A stretch of 64,000 nucleotides of DNA from Sphingobacterium phlebotomi (GTDB lineage: Bacteria; Bacteroidota; Bacteroidia; Sphingobacteriales; Sphingobacteriaceae): positions 434,001 through 498,000 of the forward strand of contig NZ_VTAV01000002.1 in assembly GCF_008180195.1 (NCBI RefSeq). The letters run 5' to 3'. Shown in pieces: positions 42,672 through 51,351 of the stretch. A model generated the notes under the pieces. It did not search any database. It was not told where the DNA came from and saw nothing but the letters and a program-made list of their open reading frames with translations. The position numbers and the translations under genes were made by a program. Every line of letters begins with the position of its first letter. The stretch's first letter is position 1.

Positions 42672-43253
42672 ATGTTAGGTTTAAAATTATTGACAGACCC
42701 CCGTTGGGCAAACATCGCAGAATCTAATTTGGACGAAATTCTGACCGATCATGCTTGGTGTGAGCAAAAGGCGGCCTCCAATGCCATTACGCTGATCACA
42801 CAAAACCCGGAATACGAAGACCTCGTTCACGAGCTGACCGCTATTGCTATCGAAGAAATGCAGCATTTCCAGATGGTAATTGATATTATTAAAGCTCGTG
42901 GGTATGCGTTAGGAAGGGAGAGGAAAGATGACTATGTTGGGCAGTTGATGAAATTTTCCAAGAAAGATGGTTCCCGTAATCAAGCTTTTATCGACCGCTT
43001 ACTATTTGCAGCAATGATCGAAGCCCGTAGTTGTGAACGTTTTCGCGTCCTTTCTAAAAATATTGATGATCAAGAATTAGCAAAATTCTACCACGATTTG
43101 ATGGTCTCCGAAGCCAATCACTATACCACTTTTCTAAATTTCGCACGTAAATATACGACAGATATCGATGTAGATAAAAGATGGCAAGAATGGCTGGACT
43201 TTGAAGGGGAACTTATACAAAGTTACGGGAAAAAGGAATATATTCACGGTTAA
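42672..43253 (+). CDS. miaE: tRNA-(ms2io6A) hydroxylase MiaE-type diiron enzyme
   Basis: A 193-residue ferritin-fold diiron monooxygenase that hydroxylates the isopentenyl group of ms2i6A at tRNA position 37. The iron ligand blocks are AIAIEEMQHFQMVIDI, AAMIEARSCERFRVL and VSEANHYTTFLNFA, with the usual Glu/His spacing. The start is MLGLKLLTDPRWANIAESNLDEILTDHAWCEQKAAS, typical of the family. It is a cytoplasmic tRNA-modification enzyme. The gene has its own -7 element and is 70 bases upstream of the luciferase-like gene. Confidence 0.9.
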   Translation: MLGLKLLTDPRWANIAESNLDEILTDHAWCEQKAASNAITLITQNPEYEDLVHELTAIAIEEMQHFQMVIDIIKARGYALGRERKDDYVGQLMKFSKKDGSRNQAFIDRLLFAAMIEARSCERFRVLSKNIDDQELAKFYHDLMVSEANHYTTFLNFARKYTTDIDVDKRWQEWLDFEGELIQSYGKKEYIHG

Positions 43254-43296
43254 CGTTTTCTTGATATACATCAATGCCCGTTAGTAAAAACATCCC

Positions 43297-43304
43297 TATT
43301 TTTG
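43297..43304 (+). promoter_or_regulatory. -7 element TATTTTTG
   Basis: It matches TAnnTTTG 19 bases before the luciferase-like gene. A Shine-Dalgarno-like AAAGGA lies just upstream of the ATG. Confidence 0.45.
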
Positions 43305-43323
43305 TTTAGAAAGGAAAAAAGCT

Positions 43324-44358
43324 ATGATCGAATTAGGAATAGGTATGTTTGGGGATGTACATATAGATCCCAAAACAGGTAAAATGCAATCTGCAGCGCA
43401 ACGCACGCAGGAGATTATCGAAGAAATCAAACTGATGGACGAAGTAGGCGTGGATTTTTTTGGAATGGGTGAGCATCATCGTATAGATTATGCCGTTTCT
43501 TCTCCGGAAATTATATTGGCGGCAGCCGCTACAGTAACTAAGAACATCAAATTAGGTAGTGCTGTTTCCGTTATCAGTTCGGCAGATCCCGTTAAATTGT
43601 TTCAAGATTTTTCGACGGTAGATTTGTTATCGAACGGGCGGGCAGAGATTATGGCCGGTCGGGGATCCTTTATAGAGTCCTTTCCGCTATTCGGTTATGA
43701 CTTGAAGGACTATGCCGAACTTTTTGAAGAAAAATTAGCGTTGCTGTTGCGACTTAATAAGCAGGATACGGTTACGTGGTCGGGCAAGTTTCGGAAACCT
43801 TTGATAAATCAGGAAATATTTCCACGGCCTGTTCATGGTTCTTTGCCGATTTGGGTAGCTGTTGGTGGTACCACTTCTTCGGTAATCCGCGCAGGAAAAC
43901 TAGGACTTCCAGTTATGTTTGCGATTATAGGTGGGGCGATCGAAAACTTTAAACCTCTGTTTGAGATGTATCAACAAGCTTGGGAGGATAATGGACATCC
44001 CATGGACAATTTTCAGGTAGGCGTTCACATGCATGCATTTTTTGGGGAAAATGGACAGGAAGTGGCGGACCAATATTATCCTCTTTATGCTGCCCAGATG
44101 AATAGAATTGGTGCATCGAGAGGTTGGCCTCCTTATCAACGTTCACAATACGATTTTGGACGTTCTATTCATGGACACTTGGTAGTAGGGGATGTGAACC
44201 AATCGGTAGAAAATATATTGCATGTTATAGAGATGTTTGGCTTGACCCGTTTCTCCGCGCACATGGATGTGGGCAGTCCAAATCATAACGAAATGATGAA
44301 AGCAATTGAATTGTACGGTACGCAAATCATTCCAAAAGTGAAGGAAGCGTTGAAATAA
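43324..44358 (+). CDS. LLM-class flavin-dependent oxidoreductase (luciferase-like)
   Basis: A 344-residue TIM-barrel flavoprotein. Family blocks are ELGIGMFGDVH, DFFGMGEHHRIDYAVSSPEIILAAAA, IKLGSAVSVISSADPVKLFQDFSTVDLLSNGRAEIMAGRGSF, and a late VGDVNQSVENILHVIEMFGLTRFSAHMDVGS. These fit the FMN/F420-dependent luciferase-like monooxygenases that are common in Bacteroidota. The substrate is unknown. It is cytoplasmic. It ends 19 bases before rlmN, whose own promoter overlaps this gap. Confidence 0.88.
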   Translation: MIELGIGMFGDVHIDPKTGKMQSAAQRTQEIIEEIKLMDEVGVDFFGMGEHHRIDYAVSSPEIILAAAATVTKNIKLGSAVSVISSADPVKLFQDFSTVDLLSNGRAEIMAGRGSFIESFPLFGYDLKDYAELFEEKLALLLRLNKQDTVTWSGKFRKPLINQEIFPRPVHGSLPIWVAVGGTTSSVIRAGKLGLPVMFAIIGGAIENFKPLFEMYQQAWEDNGHPMDNFQVGVHMHAFFGENGQEVADQYYPLYAAQMNRIGASRGWPPYQRSQYDFGRSIHGHLVVGDVNQSVENILHVIEMFGLTRFSAHMDVGSPNHNEMMKAIELYGTQIIPKVKEALK

Positions 44359-44365
44359 AATTCCC

Positions 44366-44373
44366 TATCTTTG
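44366..44373 (+). promoter_or_regulatory. -7 element TATCTTTG directly before the rlmN start
   Basis: It ends 4 bases before the GTG start codon, which suggests a leaderless transcript. A TTG at 44350 is too close (13 bases) to be a normal -33. Confidence 0.55.
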
Positions 44374-44377
44374 CACG

Positions 44378-45448
44378 GTGGTACAGCAGAGTAAATTAAT
44401 TGATATCAGAAGTTTAAGTTTATCAGAAATAAAAGATAAGCTAACGGCAATGGGTGAGCAGGGGTTCCGGGCAAAGCAGGTATATGAGTGGCTATGGTCG
44501 AAATCATGTACGGATTTCGACCAGATGACGAATCTAAGTAAAACGTTACGTGAAGCGCTGAAAAATAACTTCGAGATACGTGCTGTTAAGGTTCGAGAAT
44601 CACAAGTAAGTTCGGACAAGACCATTAAAAGCAGCTTTACCTTATATGACGGAAATGTAATAGAGGGTGTTCTCATTCCGACCCCAGATCGGATGACAGC
44701 ATGTGTAAGTTCGCAGGTTGGATGCAGCTTGACCTGTAAGTTCTGCGCTACGGGCTATATGGAACGAAAACGTAACTTACAAGCCGATGAAATATACGAT
44801 CAGGTCGTGTTAATTGCCAAACAGGCCGAAGAAAAGTACAGTCAACCGTTGACCAATATCGTCTACATGGGGATGGGCGAACCTTTGCTGAACTATGGTA
44901 GTATGATGAAATCAGTAGAGCGTATTACTTCTCCCGACGGATTGAATATGGCGGCAAAGCGTATCACCGTATCCACCGCCGGGATTGCGAAGATGATTAA
45001 GAAATTGGGAGACGATGAGGTTCGTTTTAATTTAGCTTTATCATTACATGCGGCGAATGATGAAAAGCGAAACCAAATCATGCCGATTAATGAGCAGAAC
45101 TCTTTGGAAGCGTTGTCGGACGCATTAAAATATTACTATACAAAAACCGGCAATCCCGTAACATTTGAATACATTGTGTTCCATCATTTCAATGATGAAT
45201 TGCAGGATGCAAAAGAGCTTGCCAGATTTTGTAAGCATGTACCTTGTAAAGTGAATATCATTGAGTATAACCCTATCGCATTAGCTGATTTCGTGAATGC
45301 GGACGCAGATAAAATCGATCAGTTTGCGGAATACCTGCGTAACCAGCATATTGTGACCAACGTCCGTCGGAGCCGGGGGAAAGATATCGATGCCGCCTGC
45401 GGTCAGCTTGCTATTAAAGAAGAAGAAAGCAAATTGGCGGAGAGCTAA
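44378..45448 (+). CDS. rlmN: 23S rRNA (adenine2503-C2)-methyltransferase RlmN
   Basis: A 356-residue radical-SAM methyltransferase that modifies A2503 of 23S rRNA (and A37 of some tRNAs). The [4Fe-4S] motif is CSLTCKFC (CX3CX2C) followed by ATGYMERKRNL. MGMGEPLLNY, STAGIAKMI and NLALSLHAANDEKRNQIMPIN are further family blocks. The methyl-carrying Cys is in DAACGQL near the C-terminus. The start is GTG; ATG is not available before the conserved IDIRSLSLSEIKDKLTAMGEQGFRAKQVYEWLW. Cytoplasmic. Confidence 0.95.
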   Translation: MVQQSKLIDIRSLSLSEIKDKLTAMGEQGFRAKQVYEWLWSKSCTDFDQMTNLSKTLREALKNNFEIRAVKVRESQVSSDKTIKSSFTLYDGNVIEGVLIPTPDRMTACVSSQVGCSLTCKFCATGYMERKRNLQADEIYDQVVLIAKQAEEKYSQPLTNIVYMGMGEPLLNYGSMMKSVERITSPDGLNMAAKRITVSTAGIAKMIKKLGDDEVRFNLALSLHAANDEKRNQIMPINEQNSLEALSDALKYYYTKTGNPVTFEYIVFHHFNDELQDAKELARFCKHVPCKVNIIEYNPIALADFVNADADKIDQFAEYLRNQHIVTNVRRSRGKDIDAACGQLAIKEEESKLAES

Positions 45449-45464
45449 AAAAACGGTAGATTTG
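45434..45464 (+). promoter_or_regulatory. Promoter for the ComF-type gene (TTG / TAGATTTG)
   Basis: A -33 TTG (45434-45436) and a -7 TAGATTTG (45457-45464) are separated by 20 bases, matching Bacteroidota spacing. The ATG is 22 bases downstream. The -33 lies inside the end of rlmN. Confidence 0.55.
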
Positions 45465-45485
45465 TATACACCAATTGTAAACAGT

Positions 45486-46178
45486 ATGCAAGTCAAGTCT
45501 TATTGGGAAAGTTTTGTATCCATCTTATTCCCGCCATTATGCGTTTCCTGCGAAAATGTTCTTTTGCATCAGGAGGAGTTTATTTGTACGACTTGTCGAT
45601 ACCATTTACCTACAAATGACCATTATCATTTTAAACAGAACGAAGTAACCCAACGTCTATTGGGTAAAGCCCCTATTTATACAGGGGCGGCTTATCTTTC
45701 ATTTTCTAAATCTTCCTTAGTACAGGCCATAATCCATAAATTAAAGTATCGTAAGGATCTTCGTATTGGAAAGTATCTTGGGAAATGTTTTGGCAAGCAA
45801 TTGCTTGCTTCTACATTCTATTCAGATATTGATGTGGTGGTTCCACTGCCACTTCATCGAAAGAAAAAGCGGATTCGAGGATATAATCAGAGTGAATATA
45901 TTGCACAAGGAATCGCTGACGTGATGTCGTTGCCTTTAAACCAAGTGGATTTCGTACGGATAATAAATACAGAAACACAAACGAAAAAAAGTCGTGTGGA
46001 ACGCCATGACAATGTCGAAGATGCCTTTTTCTGTATTAAACCTTCGGTCTTTGAAAGTAAGCATATATTATTGGTCGACGATGTTTTCACAACCGGAGCC
46101 ACTATTGCTTCCGCAGCGCGAGCGCTCGCTGAACAGTGTCATTGCAAAGTTTCCATCGCCGTATTGGCGATAGCGTAG
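45486..46178 (+). CDS. ComF-family phosphoribosyltransferase-like protein
   Basis: The ATG at 45486 gives a 230-residue protein; the upstream in-frame ATG lies inside rlmN. The N-terminal zinc-binding double-CxxC is LCVSCENVLLHQEEFICTTC. The phosphoribosyltransferase signature is ILLVDDVFTTGATI, followed by AARAL and a hydrophobic strand. KLKYRKDLRIGKYLGKCFG and VPLPLHRKKKRIRGYNQSEYIA are further ComF hallmarks. ComF proteins take part in DNA uptake or fork-associated processes in other bacteria; their exact role here is unknown. It is convergent with the VanZ-like gene. Confidence 0.9.
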   Translation: MQVKSYWESFVSILFPPLCVSCENVLLHQEEFICTTCRYHLPTNDHYHFKQNEVTQRLLGKAPIYTGAAYLSFSKSSLVQAIIHKLKYRKDLRIGKYLGKCFGKQLLASTFYSDIDVVVPLPLHRKKKRIRGYNQSEYIAQGIADVMSLPLNQVDFVRIINTETQTKKSRVERHDNVEDAFFCIKPSVFESKHILLVDDVFTTGATIASAARALAEQCHCKVSIAVLAIA

Positions 46179-46185
46179 GAGAATA

Positions 46186-46569
46186 TCAAAAGACCTGTCT
46201 CCGATAGAACAAGATATAGCTAAAAAGTGCCATGCCTATCCCAACGTAATCAGCAAAAATATCCCACCAGTCCGCTTGACGTCCAGTGGATAGATAATAT
46301 TGAATAGCTTCTGTGCCGAAAGCAAAAATACTGGCAACGAAGAACGAGATAAAGACTGCTTTCATTTTGGATGGATTGCCAGCGGATTGTGACATAGAGC
46401 CCCATAATAGCAATGCCGTAAAAACAAAGAAGAAGCCGCAATGTGCCATCTTGTCAAACCCTTCAAAAAATCCGACCCCGGGGATATCGTCTGAAGGTAA
46501 GCCCATTAGTAATAGCATCAAAATGCCCCAAACGATGGCCCAAATGTAGTTCAAGAGGTTTTTCAACAT
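46186..46569 (-). CDS. VanZ-like integral membrane protein
   Basis: The ATG at 46569 is chosen over a TTG 36 bases upstream. The 127-residue product has about four membrane helices. VanZ-family marks are DKMAHCGFFFVFTALLLWG, an acidic Glu in FGTEAIQYYLSTGRQADWWDIFADYVGIGMAL, and a final basic tail. The family is uncharacterised in Bacteroidota; VanZ gives low teicoplanin resistance in Enterococcus but that should not be assumed here. It ends 8 bases from the convergent ComF-type gene. Confidence 0.82.
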   Translation of the reverse strand: MLKNLLNYIWAIVWGILMLLLMGLPSDDIPGVGFFEGFDKMAHCGFFFVFTALLLWGSMSQSAGNPSKMKAVFISFFVASIFAFGTEAIQYYLSTGRQADWWDIFADYVGIGMALFSYILFYRRQVF

Positions 46570-46724
46570 GGAGGATAAAAGTCGTATAAATTGAGGAGCT
46601 TTCAAAGCAATTTTATATTAAAAAAAGGTTATGGACAAGTATAGATAGTGAATAAGTGATCTGCTGAAATATAAAATAAAAAATTAATTTACTGAAAATC
46701 AGTTGTTTGTATTGTGGTTTCGTG

Positions 46725-46761
46725 TTTTTATAGTACTATGTATTGCATAGTACTATAAAAA
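46725..46761. promoter_or_regulatory. Large perfect inverted repeat: candidate PadR operator
   Basis: Arms of 16 bases (46725-46740 and 46746-46761) pair perfectly around TATTG. The core ATAGTACTAT is itself palindromic. The loop bases include the TTG used as the -33 element of the PadR operon, so a bound repressor would block RNA polymerase. Confidence 0.75.
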
Positions 46762-46774
46762 ACCTATATCTTTG
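46743..46774 (+). promoter_or_regulatory. Promoter of the PadR-PspC-OMP operon
   Basis: The -33 TTG (46743-46745) and -7 TATCTTTG (46767-46774) are separated by 21 bases. The ATG follows 7 bases after the -7 element, so the leader would be extremely short. Confidence 0.65.
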
Positions 46775-46781
46775 TGTTGTT

Positions 46782-47117
46782 ATGATAGCAGAAAATACAC
46801 AGACCCAAATGCGGAAGGGGATACTCGAATATTGTATCCTTTCTATTATTTCCCGAGGGGAGATTTATGCTTCAGATATTATTGGAGAGTTAAAAAAAGC
46901 CCAATTACTGGTGGTAGAAGGGACGTTATATCCGTTGCTAACGCGTTTGAAAAACAATGGGTTGTTGAGTTATACATGGAAAGAATCAAGCTCTGGGCCT
47001 CCTCGTAAATATTATCAAATTACTGATGAAGGACGCGCTGTGCTATCTCGGCTAGACGTAACATGGAAAGAACTTGTTTTTGCGGTGGAAACATCTCTAC
47101 AAGGACGAAACGACTAA
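46782..47117 (+). CDS. PadR-family transcription regulator
   Basis: A 111-residue winged-helix repressor. The family start ENTQTQMRKGILEYCILSIIS is followed by GEIYASDIIGELKKAQLLVVEGTLYPLLTRLKNNGLLSYTW and ESSSGPPRKYYQITDEGRAVL. The ATG at 46782 keeps the conserved N-terminus; one at 46809 would drop ten residues. It is the first gene of an operon with a PspC-domain protein (30 bases downstream). Its own large inverted repeat overlaps the promoter, so autoregulation is likely. The inducing signal is unknown; envelope stress is a plausible guess from the PspC partner. Confidence 0.9.
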   Translation: MIAENTQTQMRKGILEYCILSIISRGEIYASDIIGELKKAQLLVVEGTLYPLLTRLKNNGLLSYTWKESSSGPPRKYYQITDEGRAVLSRLDVTWKELVFAVETSLQGRND

Positions 47118-47147
47118 TAACACGCATCTACATATATTAACAAGGTC

Positions 47148-48878
47148 ATGAATAGGACAATTATTATAAATATCAACAGCATTGTCTTCCATATTGAGGA
47201 AGATGCCTACGATACGCTACGGTCATATATGATCGATATTAAAAAGCATTTTGGTAATACCGCTGAAAGCAAAGAGATACTGGAAGATATTGAAAATCGT
47301 ATTGCGGAAATGTTTAATGAGCGTATCCAAACAGGTCGTAAAGAGGTCATCAATTTGGATGATGTTCAACGGGTCATTGAGCAGATGGGGCGGGTGAGCG
47401 ATTTTGAAGAAAGTGAGGGGACAACTGTGGAGGAGGACTTCCGTGATGAGCAACAGGCGGGGCAAGCACCTCATGTAGAATATGTCGGTAAAAAATTGAT
47501 GCGCGATCCAGATGACAAAATGCTGGGTGGGGTCTGTAGTGGTTTGGCACATTACTTTGGTATAGAGCCTATTTGGATACGTATTGTATTGGTGCTTTTC
47601 TTCTTGCTCGGTGGTTCCGGTGTTTTAGCTTATATCATCCTTTGGATTGTGATGCCTATTGCGGAAACCCGTGCCGACAAAATGGCGATGCGGGGTGAAG
47701 AACCAAATTTACAGAATTTTAAAAAATCCTTTGATCAAGAGGCGAAGAGCTTTTCCGAAACTTTTTCTGGTACCGGTGAGCGCATCGGTCGCGGCGCGCG
47801 TACAGCGGGAAATCTATTGAGTGGTTGTTTAGGTCTGATTGGGAAGATGATTGCATGGGTTATGCTTATCTTTGCAGGCTTAAATTTATTAGGGTTGTTT
47901 ATCTTTTATATGTTTAATATGATGAACCTTTTTGGACTTGAAAATCCAATGTTCTTTCCGCCGTTGAAAGGGCTAGCAACCAATGATGCTATTCTGGCAT
48001 TGACTTTTGGCTTTCTAGCGATTGCTATACCGTTTTTTGCCTTGTTTTTTTGGCTTACGCGGATATTATTTAAAACGGACAAACTAAACAGCTACTTATC
48101 ATTGACCATGTTTGCTGCTTGGATTGTGTCCATCATCGGGATTATCTACTATTGTATAGCCACGTCACAAGATTTTCGGGAAAAGAGCACCATCAATGTG
48201 CAAAAAAGCATACAGCCACAGGAGGTCTACTATTTCACCGAGAAAGATATTCGTGTTCTGGATGCTAGCGAACAAGACTCTCTAAAATCCAAATTCAATA
48301 TTCAGCTAGATGGTCAGGACTTACGGAATTATCTGCACCGTGATATCAGCATCTATTTTGAAAGTATAGATTCACTAAGCCAACCCTATATACAGTACAG
48401 TTATTCGGCCAAAGGAAAAACGTATCAACTGGCTTCGGAACGAGCACATAATATTGCTTATGAAGCTATTCAAGAAGATAAGACGCTCTTATTCCCCAGT
48501 CATTTTTTGTTGAAGAAAAATGCTTTGGATAGAGACCAACAGGTGACCGTGACCGTATATCTCCCCCAAGGCGCGAAAGTAGTACTCCAACGAGAAATAG
48601 AGCATAAAATTCGAGATATTTCTTATTGGGAATGTCGCAACAACTATCCTAATGAAAATCAACAGAAGTACACCGAGTGGACGATGTCTGGCGTTGGATT
48701 GTTATGTGCACAACCACCGAAGCCGAAAGAAGAAGAGGAAGTGAAGTCTAAAAAGAAAGCTTTGCTCGATGATGTGGAGATAAAGAAAGATTCGATTATA
48801 CGTATCGATGGCTCAAATGTAACAATTGAAGTAAAAGACAACAACGTAAAAATCAATACCAAAAAAGAAGAAAGCTAA
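47148..48878 (+). CDS. PspC-domain membrane protein
   Basis: A 576-residue protein. The cytoplasmic N-terminus (residues 1-115) starts MNRTIIININSIVFHIEEDAYDTLRSYMIDIKKHF and carries an acidic helical segment. The PspC domain (about 118-180) is KKLMRDPDDKMLGGVCSGLAHYFGIEPIWIRIVLVLFFLLGGSGVLAYIILWIVMP. Further membrane helices lie near 225-255 and 280-345. The rest is a periplasmic beta-rich domain ending in a Lys/Glu-rich tail. PspC proteins act in phage-shock-type envelope stress responses. It is 30 bases after padR and 3 bases before the OMP gene, so all three form one operon. Confidence 0.85.
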   Translation: MNRTIIININSIVFHIEEDAYDTLRSYMIDIKKHFGNTAESKEILEDIENRIAEMFNERIQTGRKEVINLDDVQRVIEQMGRVSDFEESEGTTVEEDFRDEQQAGQAPHVEYVGKKLMRDPDDKMLGGVCSGLAHYFGIEPIWIRIVLVLFFLLGGSGVLAYIILWIVMPIAETRADKMAMRGEEPNLQNFKKSFDQEAKSFSETFSGTGERIGRGARTAGNLLSGCLGLIGKMIAWVMLIFAGLNLLGLFIFYMFNMMNLFGLENPMFFPPLKGLATNDAILALTFGFLAIAIPFFALFFWLTRILFKTDKLNSYLSLTMFAAWIVSIIGIIYYCIATSQDFREKSTINVQKSIQPQEVYYFTEKDIRVLDASEQDSLKSKFNIQLDGQDLRNYLHRDISIYFESIDSLSQPYIQYSYSAKGKTYQLASERAHNIAYEAIQEDKTLLFPSHFLLKKNALDRDQQVTVTVYLPQGAKVVLQREIEHKIRDISYWECRNNYPNENQQKYTEWTMSGVGLLCAQPPKPKEEEEVKSKKKALLDDVEIKKDSIIRIDGSNVTIEVKDNNVKINTKKEES

Positions 48879-48881
48879 TCT

Positions 48882-51290
48882 ATGCGTACTATTTTAAATG
48901 TATGTTTTCTCCTCGTTACTGTATTTACAGCACAGGCACAACAAGGAGAAGTGAGCGGTCGTGTTTTTAATGAACAGCAAGAACCGTTGGCAAATGTATC
49001 GATTTACTTATTGACGGCAAAAGTGGGTGCCCTCATAAAAACAGAAATAACCGACGAGCATGGACGATATATCATAAAAAATGTACCCAATGGTGCGTTT
49101 TTAGTGCAGGTATCTTCCGTGGGATATGAAACGCTCAAATCTAAATCGATACAAGTAGCGGGGCAATCAGTTGTGGTAGACGATATGATATTAAAACCTG
49201 AATCGCAAACGATCGATGCGGTGACGGTGGAAGGACAGGTACCGCTCGTCCAGCAACGAGATGGAAAGCTAATCTTGAACGTAGAAAACTCCACACTGGC
49301 AGCAGGCAATAATGCGCTTGAAGTGGTACAGCGTGCTCCTGGCGTGAGTGTGGATAAGGATGCGAATCTCCAATTAATGGGGCAACAAGGCGTCAATGTA
49401 ACGATTGATGGTAGGCAGACATATATGAGTGGTGAACAGCTTGCAACCTTCCTTAAATCCATGAACGGTGATCAGATTCAGCGTGTAGAGGTTAGTACGA
49501 TAAGAAGTGCAAAAGAAGATGCGGAAGGAGCAGTAGGCACCATCAATATTGTTTTGAAGAAAAATAGACTGGAAGGTTTTAACGGCTCATTTCTGGCAAG
49601 TGCAGCGCACGGTAAGCATGCGCGAGGAAACACTTCGCTGAATCTTAACTATAAGAAAAACAATACGACTGTTTTTGGTTCCTACGGTTATACCCATAAC
49701 AGACAACAATTTGATTTGGATATGGAAAGGGTTATTCCTTCAGATGGAACGGATCGGGTCTTTGACCAAGATGCCGACCTTATTGAAACGAACAGAACCC
49801 ATAATTATAGGGTGGGGATAGAGCAAAAAACGTCGGATAGAAATACGATGTTGTTACAGTTTTCGGGCGCCAATGATGATGAAACTTTTGATAATATCAG
49901 TTTAACAAATATAGGGCCGCGTATAGGCGTGATAGACTCTGTACTAGATGCTTCTTCAAAAGCTATAAAACCTTACAATCGGTATACGGTTAACTTTAAC
50001 AATGAACTACAACTGGATACGTTGGGCACTAAACTGGTATTTGATCTGGATTGGAGCGCTTTTCGCGATAACTCAACAATCAATTATGACTACCGGACTT
50101 CTGATCCTCGCGGAAACCTGCTGTACGACCCTGAACTAGAACGTAGCCGTATGCCTGTAGATATTGACATCTATGTTGCTAAGATGGATTTTGAGAAAAC
50201 ATTGAAAAAAGGTGGTAAGCTGGAGACGGGTGTAAAGTATAGCAATGTGCGCTCGGATAATGACTTGCAGTTTGAGCATTTTGTGAATGAACAATGGCAA
50301 GACTATGCAGGACGTCCTAACCATTTTGTATATACAGAACAGATAGCGGCAGCTTATGCCGACTTTAGCCGCGGGTTTGGACAGTGGTCGATGAAACTAG
50401 GCCTTAGAACCGAGTACACCATCTCAGACGGAAATTCCATCACGTTGGAGAGACGTGTGAAACGTGATTATTTGGATTGGTTCCCCTCGGCAAACGTATC
50501 CTATACGCTTAATGAAAACAATATCTTTGCACTAAGTTATGCACGAAAGATAGCCCGCCCCAACTATAGATACCTGAATCCTTTTGAAGAGTATGTCGAT
50601 AAATTTACCTCTATGAGAGGAAATCCTTATGTCAATCCGCAGTATACCAACGGTTTTACCTTAAATTATACCCTATACAAGATGTTTAACTTTACATTAG
50701 GAACGGATTTGACCAACGATGCCATGGTAGAAAGTTTGGGACAGGATTCCGTGACCGGTCAGGCGTGGATTACACGGGAGAATTTGGCCAATACGGTTAC
50801 ATCTTATTTGAATATCAATGCACCGGTAAGAATCGGTAAGTTTTGGACGATGAACAATAATCTGACAACGATCTATATGCATTTCAAAGGCCCTGTCGCA
50901 GGGGAATACGCAGACTTAGGCTCTACTTTCTTTCAAGGACGTAGCACGAATAACTTTAAATTGAACAAAGCGTTTTCGGCGGAACTGTCCGTTAATTATA
51001 ATAGTTCATTCCTATATAACGTTTATAAAATTCATGCACGTTGGGGAACAGATATCGGTATTAACTATAATTTCAAAGATGAGCGAAGCGCTCTAAAATT
51101 GGCAGGAACAGACATATTCCGGACACAACAAAATAATGTCTCTACAGATTTTGGGCAGTTCAACTCCATGATCCGCCAGTATAACGACAATCAAACCATT
51201 CGGTTGACCTATACTTATAAATTCGGTAATTTGAAACAGCAAATTAGAAAAAGAGACGCAGAGTCTGAAGAAGCGAGCCGTGCAAGGTAG
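48882..51290 (+). CDS. Outer-membrane beta-barrel protein with carboxypeptidase-like and plug domains
   Basis: An 802-residue protein of the OMP_b-brl_3/TonB-dependent-receptor-like group. Its signal peptide ends TAQAQ. A carboxypeptidase-regulatory-like domain (GEVSGRVFNEQQEPLANVSIYL, ITDEHGRYIIKNVPNGAFLVQVSSVGYE) is followed by a plug (VPLVQQRDGKLILNVENSTLAAGNNALEVVQRAPGVSVDKDANLQLMGQQGVNVTIDGRQTYMSGEQL). A barrel of about twenty strands follows, with the long RIARPNYRYLNPFEEYVDKFTSMRGNPYVNPQ loop. It lacks the SusC plug marks and has no SusD partner. It is coded in the PadR-PspC operon, 3 bases after pspC. Cargo unknown; a role in the same stress response is inferred. Confidence 0.85.
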   Translation: MRTILNVCFLLVTVFTAQAQQGEVSGRVFNEQQEPLANVSIYLLTAKVGALIKTEITDEHGRYIIKNVPNGAFLVQVSSVGYETLKSKSIQVAGQSVVVDDMILKPESQTIDAVTVEGQVPLVQQRDGKLILNVENSTLAAGNNALEVVQRAPGVSVDKDANLQLMGQQGVNVTIDGRQTYMSGEQLATFLKSMNGDQIQRVEVSTIRSAKEDAEGAVGTINIVLKKNRLEGFNGSFLASAAHGKHARGNTSLNLNYKKNNTTVFGSYGYTHNRQQFDLDMERVIPSDGTDRVFDQDADLIETNRTHNYRVGIEQKTSDRNTMLLQFSGANDDETFDNISLTNIGPRIGVIDSVLDASSKAIKPYNRYTVNFNNELQLDTLGTKLVFDLDWSAFRDNSTINYDYRTSDPRGNLLYDPELERSRMPVDIDIYVAKMDFEKTLKKGGKLETGVKYSNVRSDNDLQFEHFVNEQWQDYAGRPNHFVYTEQIAAAYADFSRGFGQWSMKLGLRTEYTISDGNSITLERRVKRDYLDWFPSANVSYTLNENNIFALSYARKIARPNYRYLNPFEEYVDKFTSMRGNPYVNPQYTNGFTLNYTLYKMFNFTLGTDLTNDAMVESLGQDSVTGQAWITRENLANTVTSYLNINAPVRIGKFWTMNNNLTTIYMHFKGPVAGEYADLGSTFFQGRSTNNFKLNKAFSAELSVNYNSSFLYNVYKIHARWGTDIGINYNFKDERSALKLAGTDIFRTQQNNVSTDFGQFNSMIRQYNDNQTIRLTYTYKFGNLKQQIRKRDAESEEASRAR

Positions 51291-51351
51291 ATAGTAAACC
51301 AAACTCCTAAAAAATTGTTATCTTGTAAGGGTTTAAACAAACAATGATACT

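Noticed and set aside
46186..46569. VanZ-like gene as a glycopeptide-resistance gene
   Set aside because: The family is broad and no other van genes are present, so resistance is not supported.
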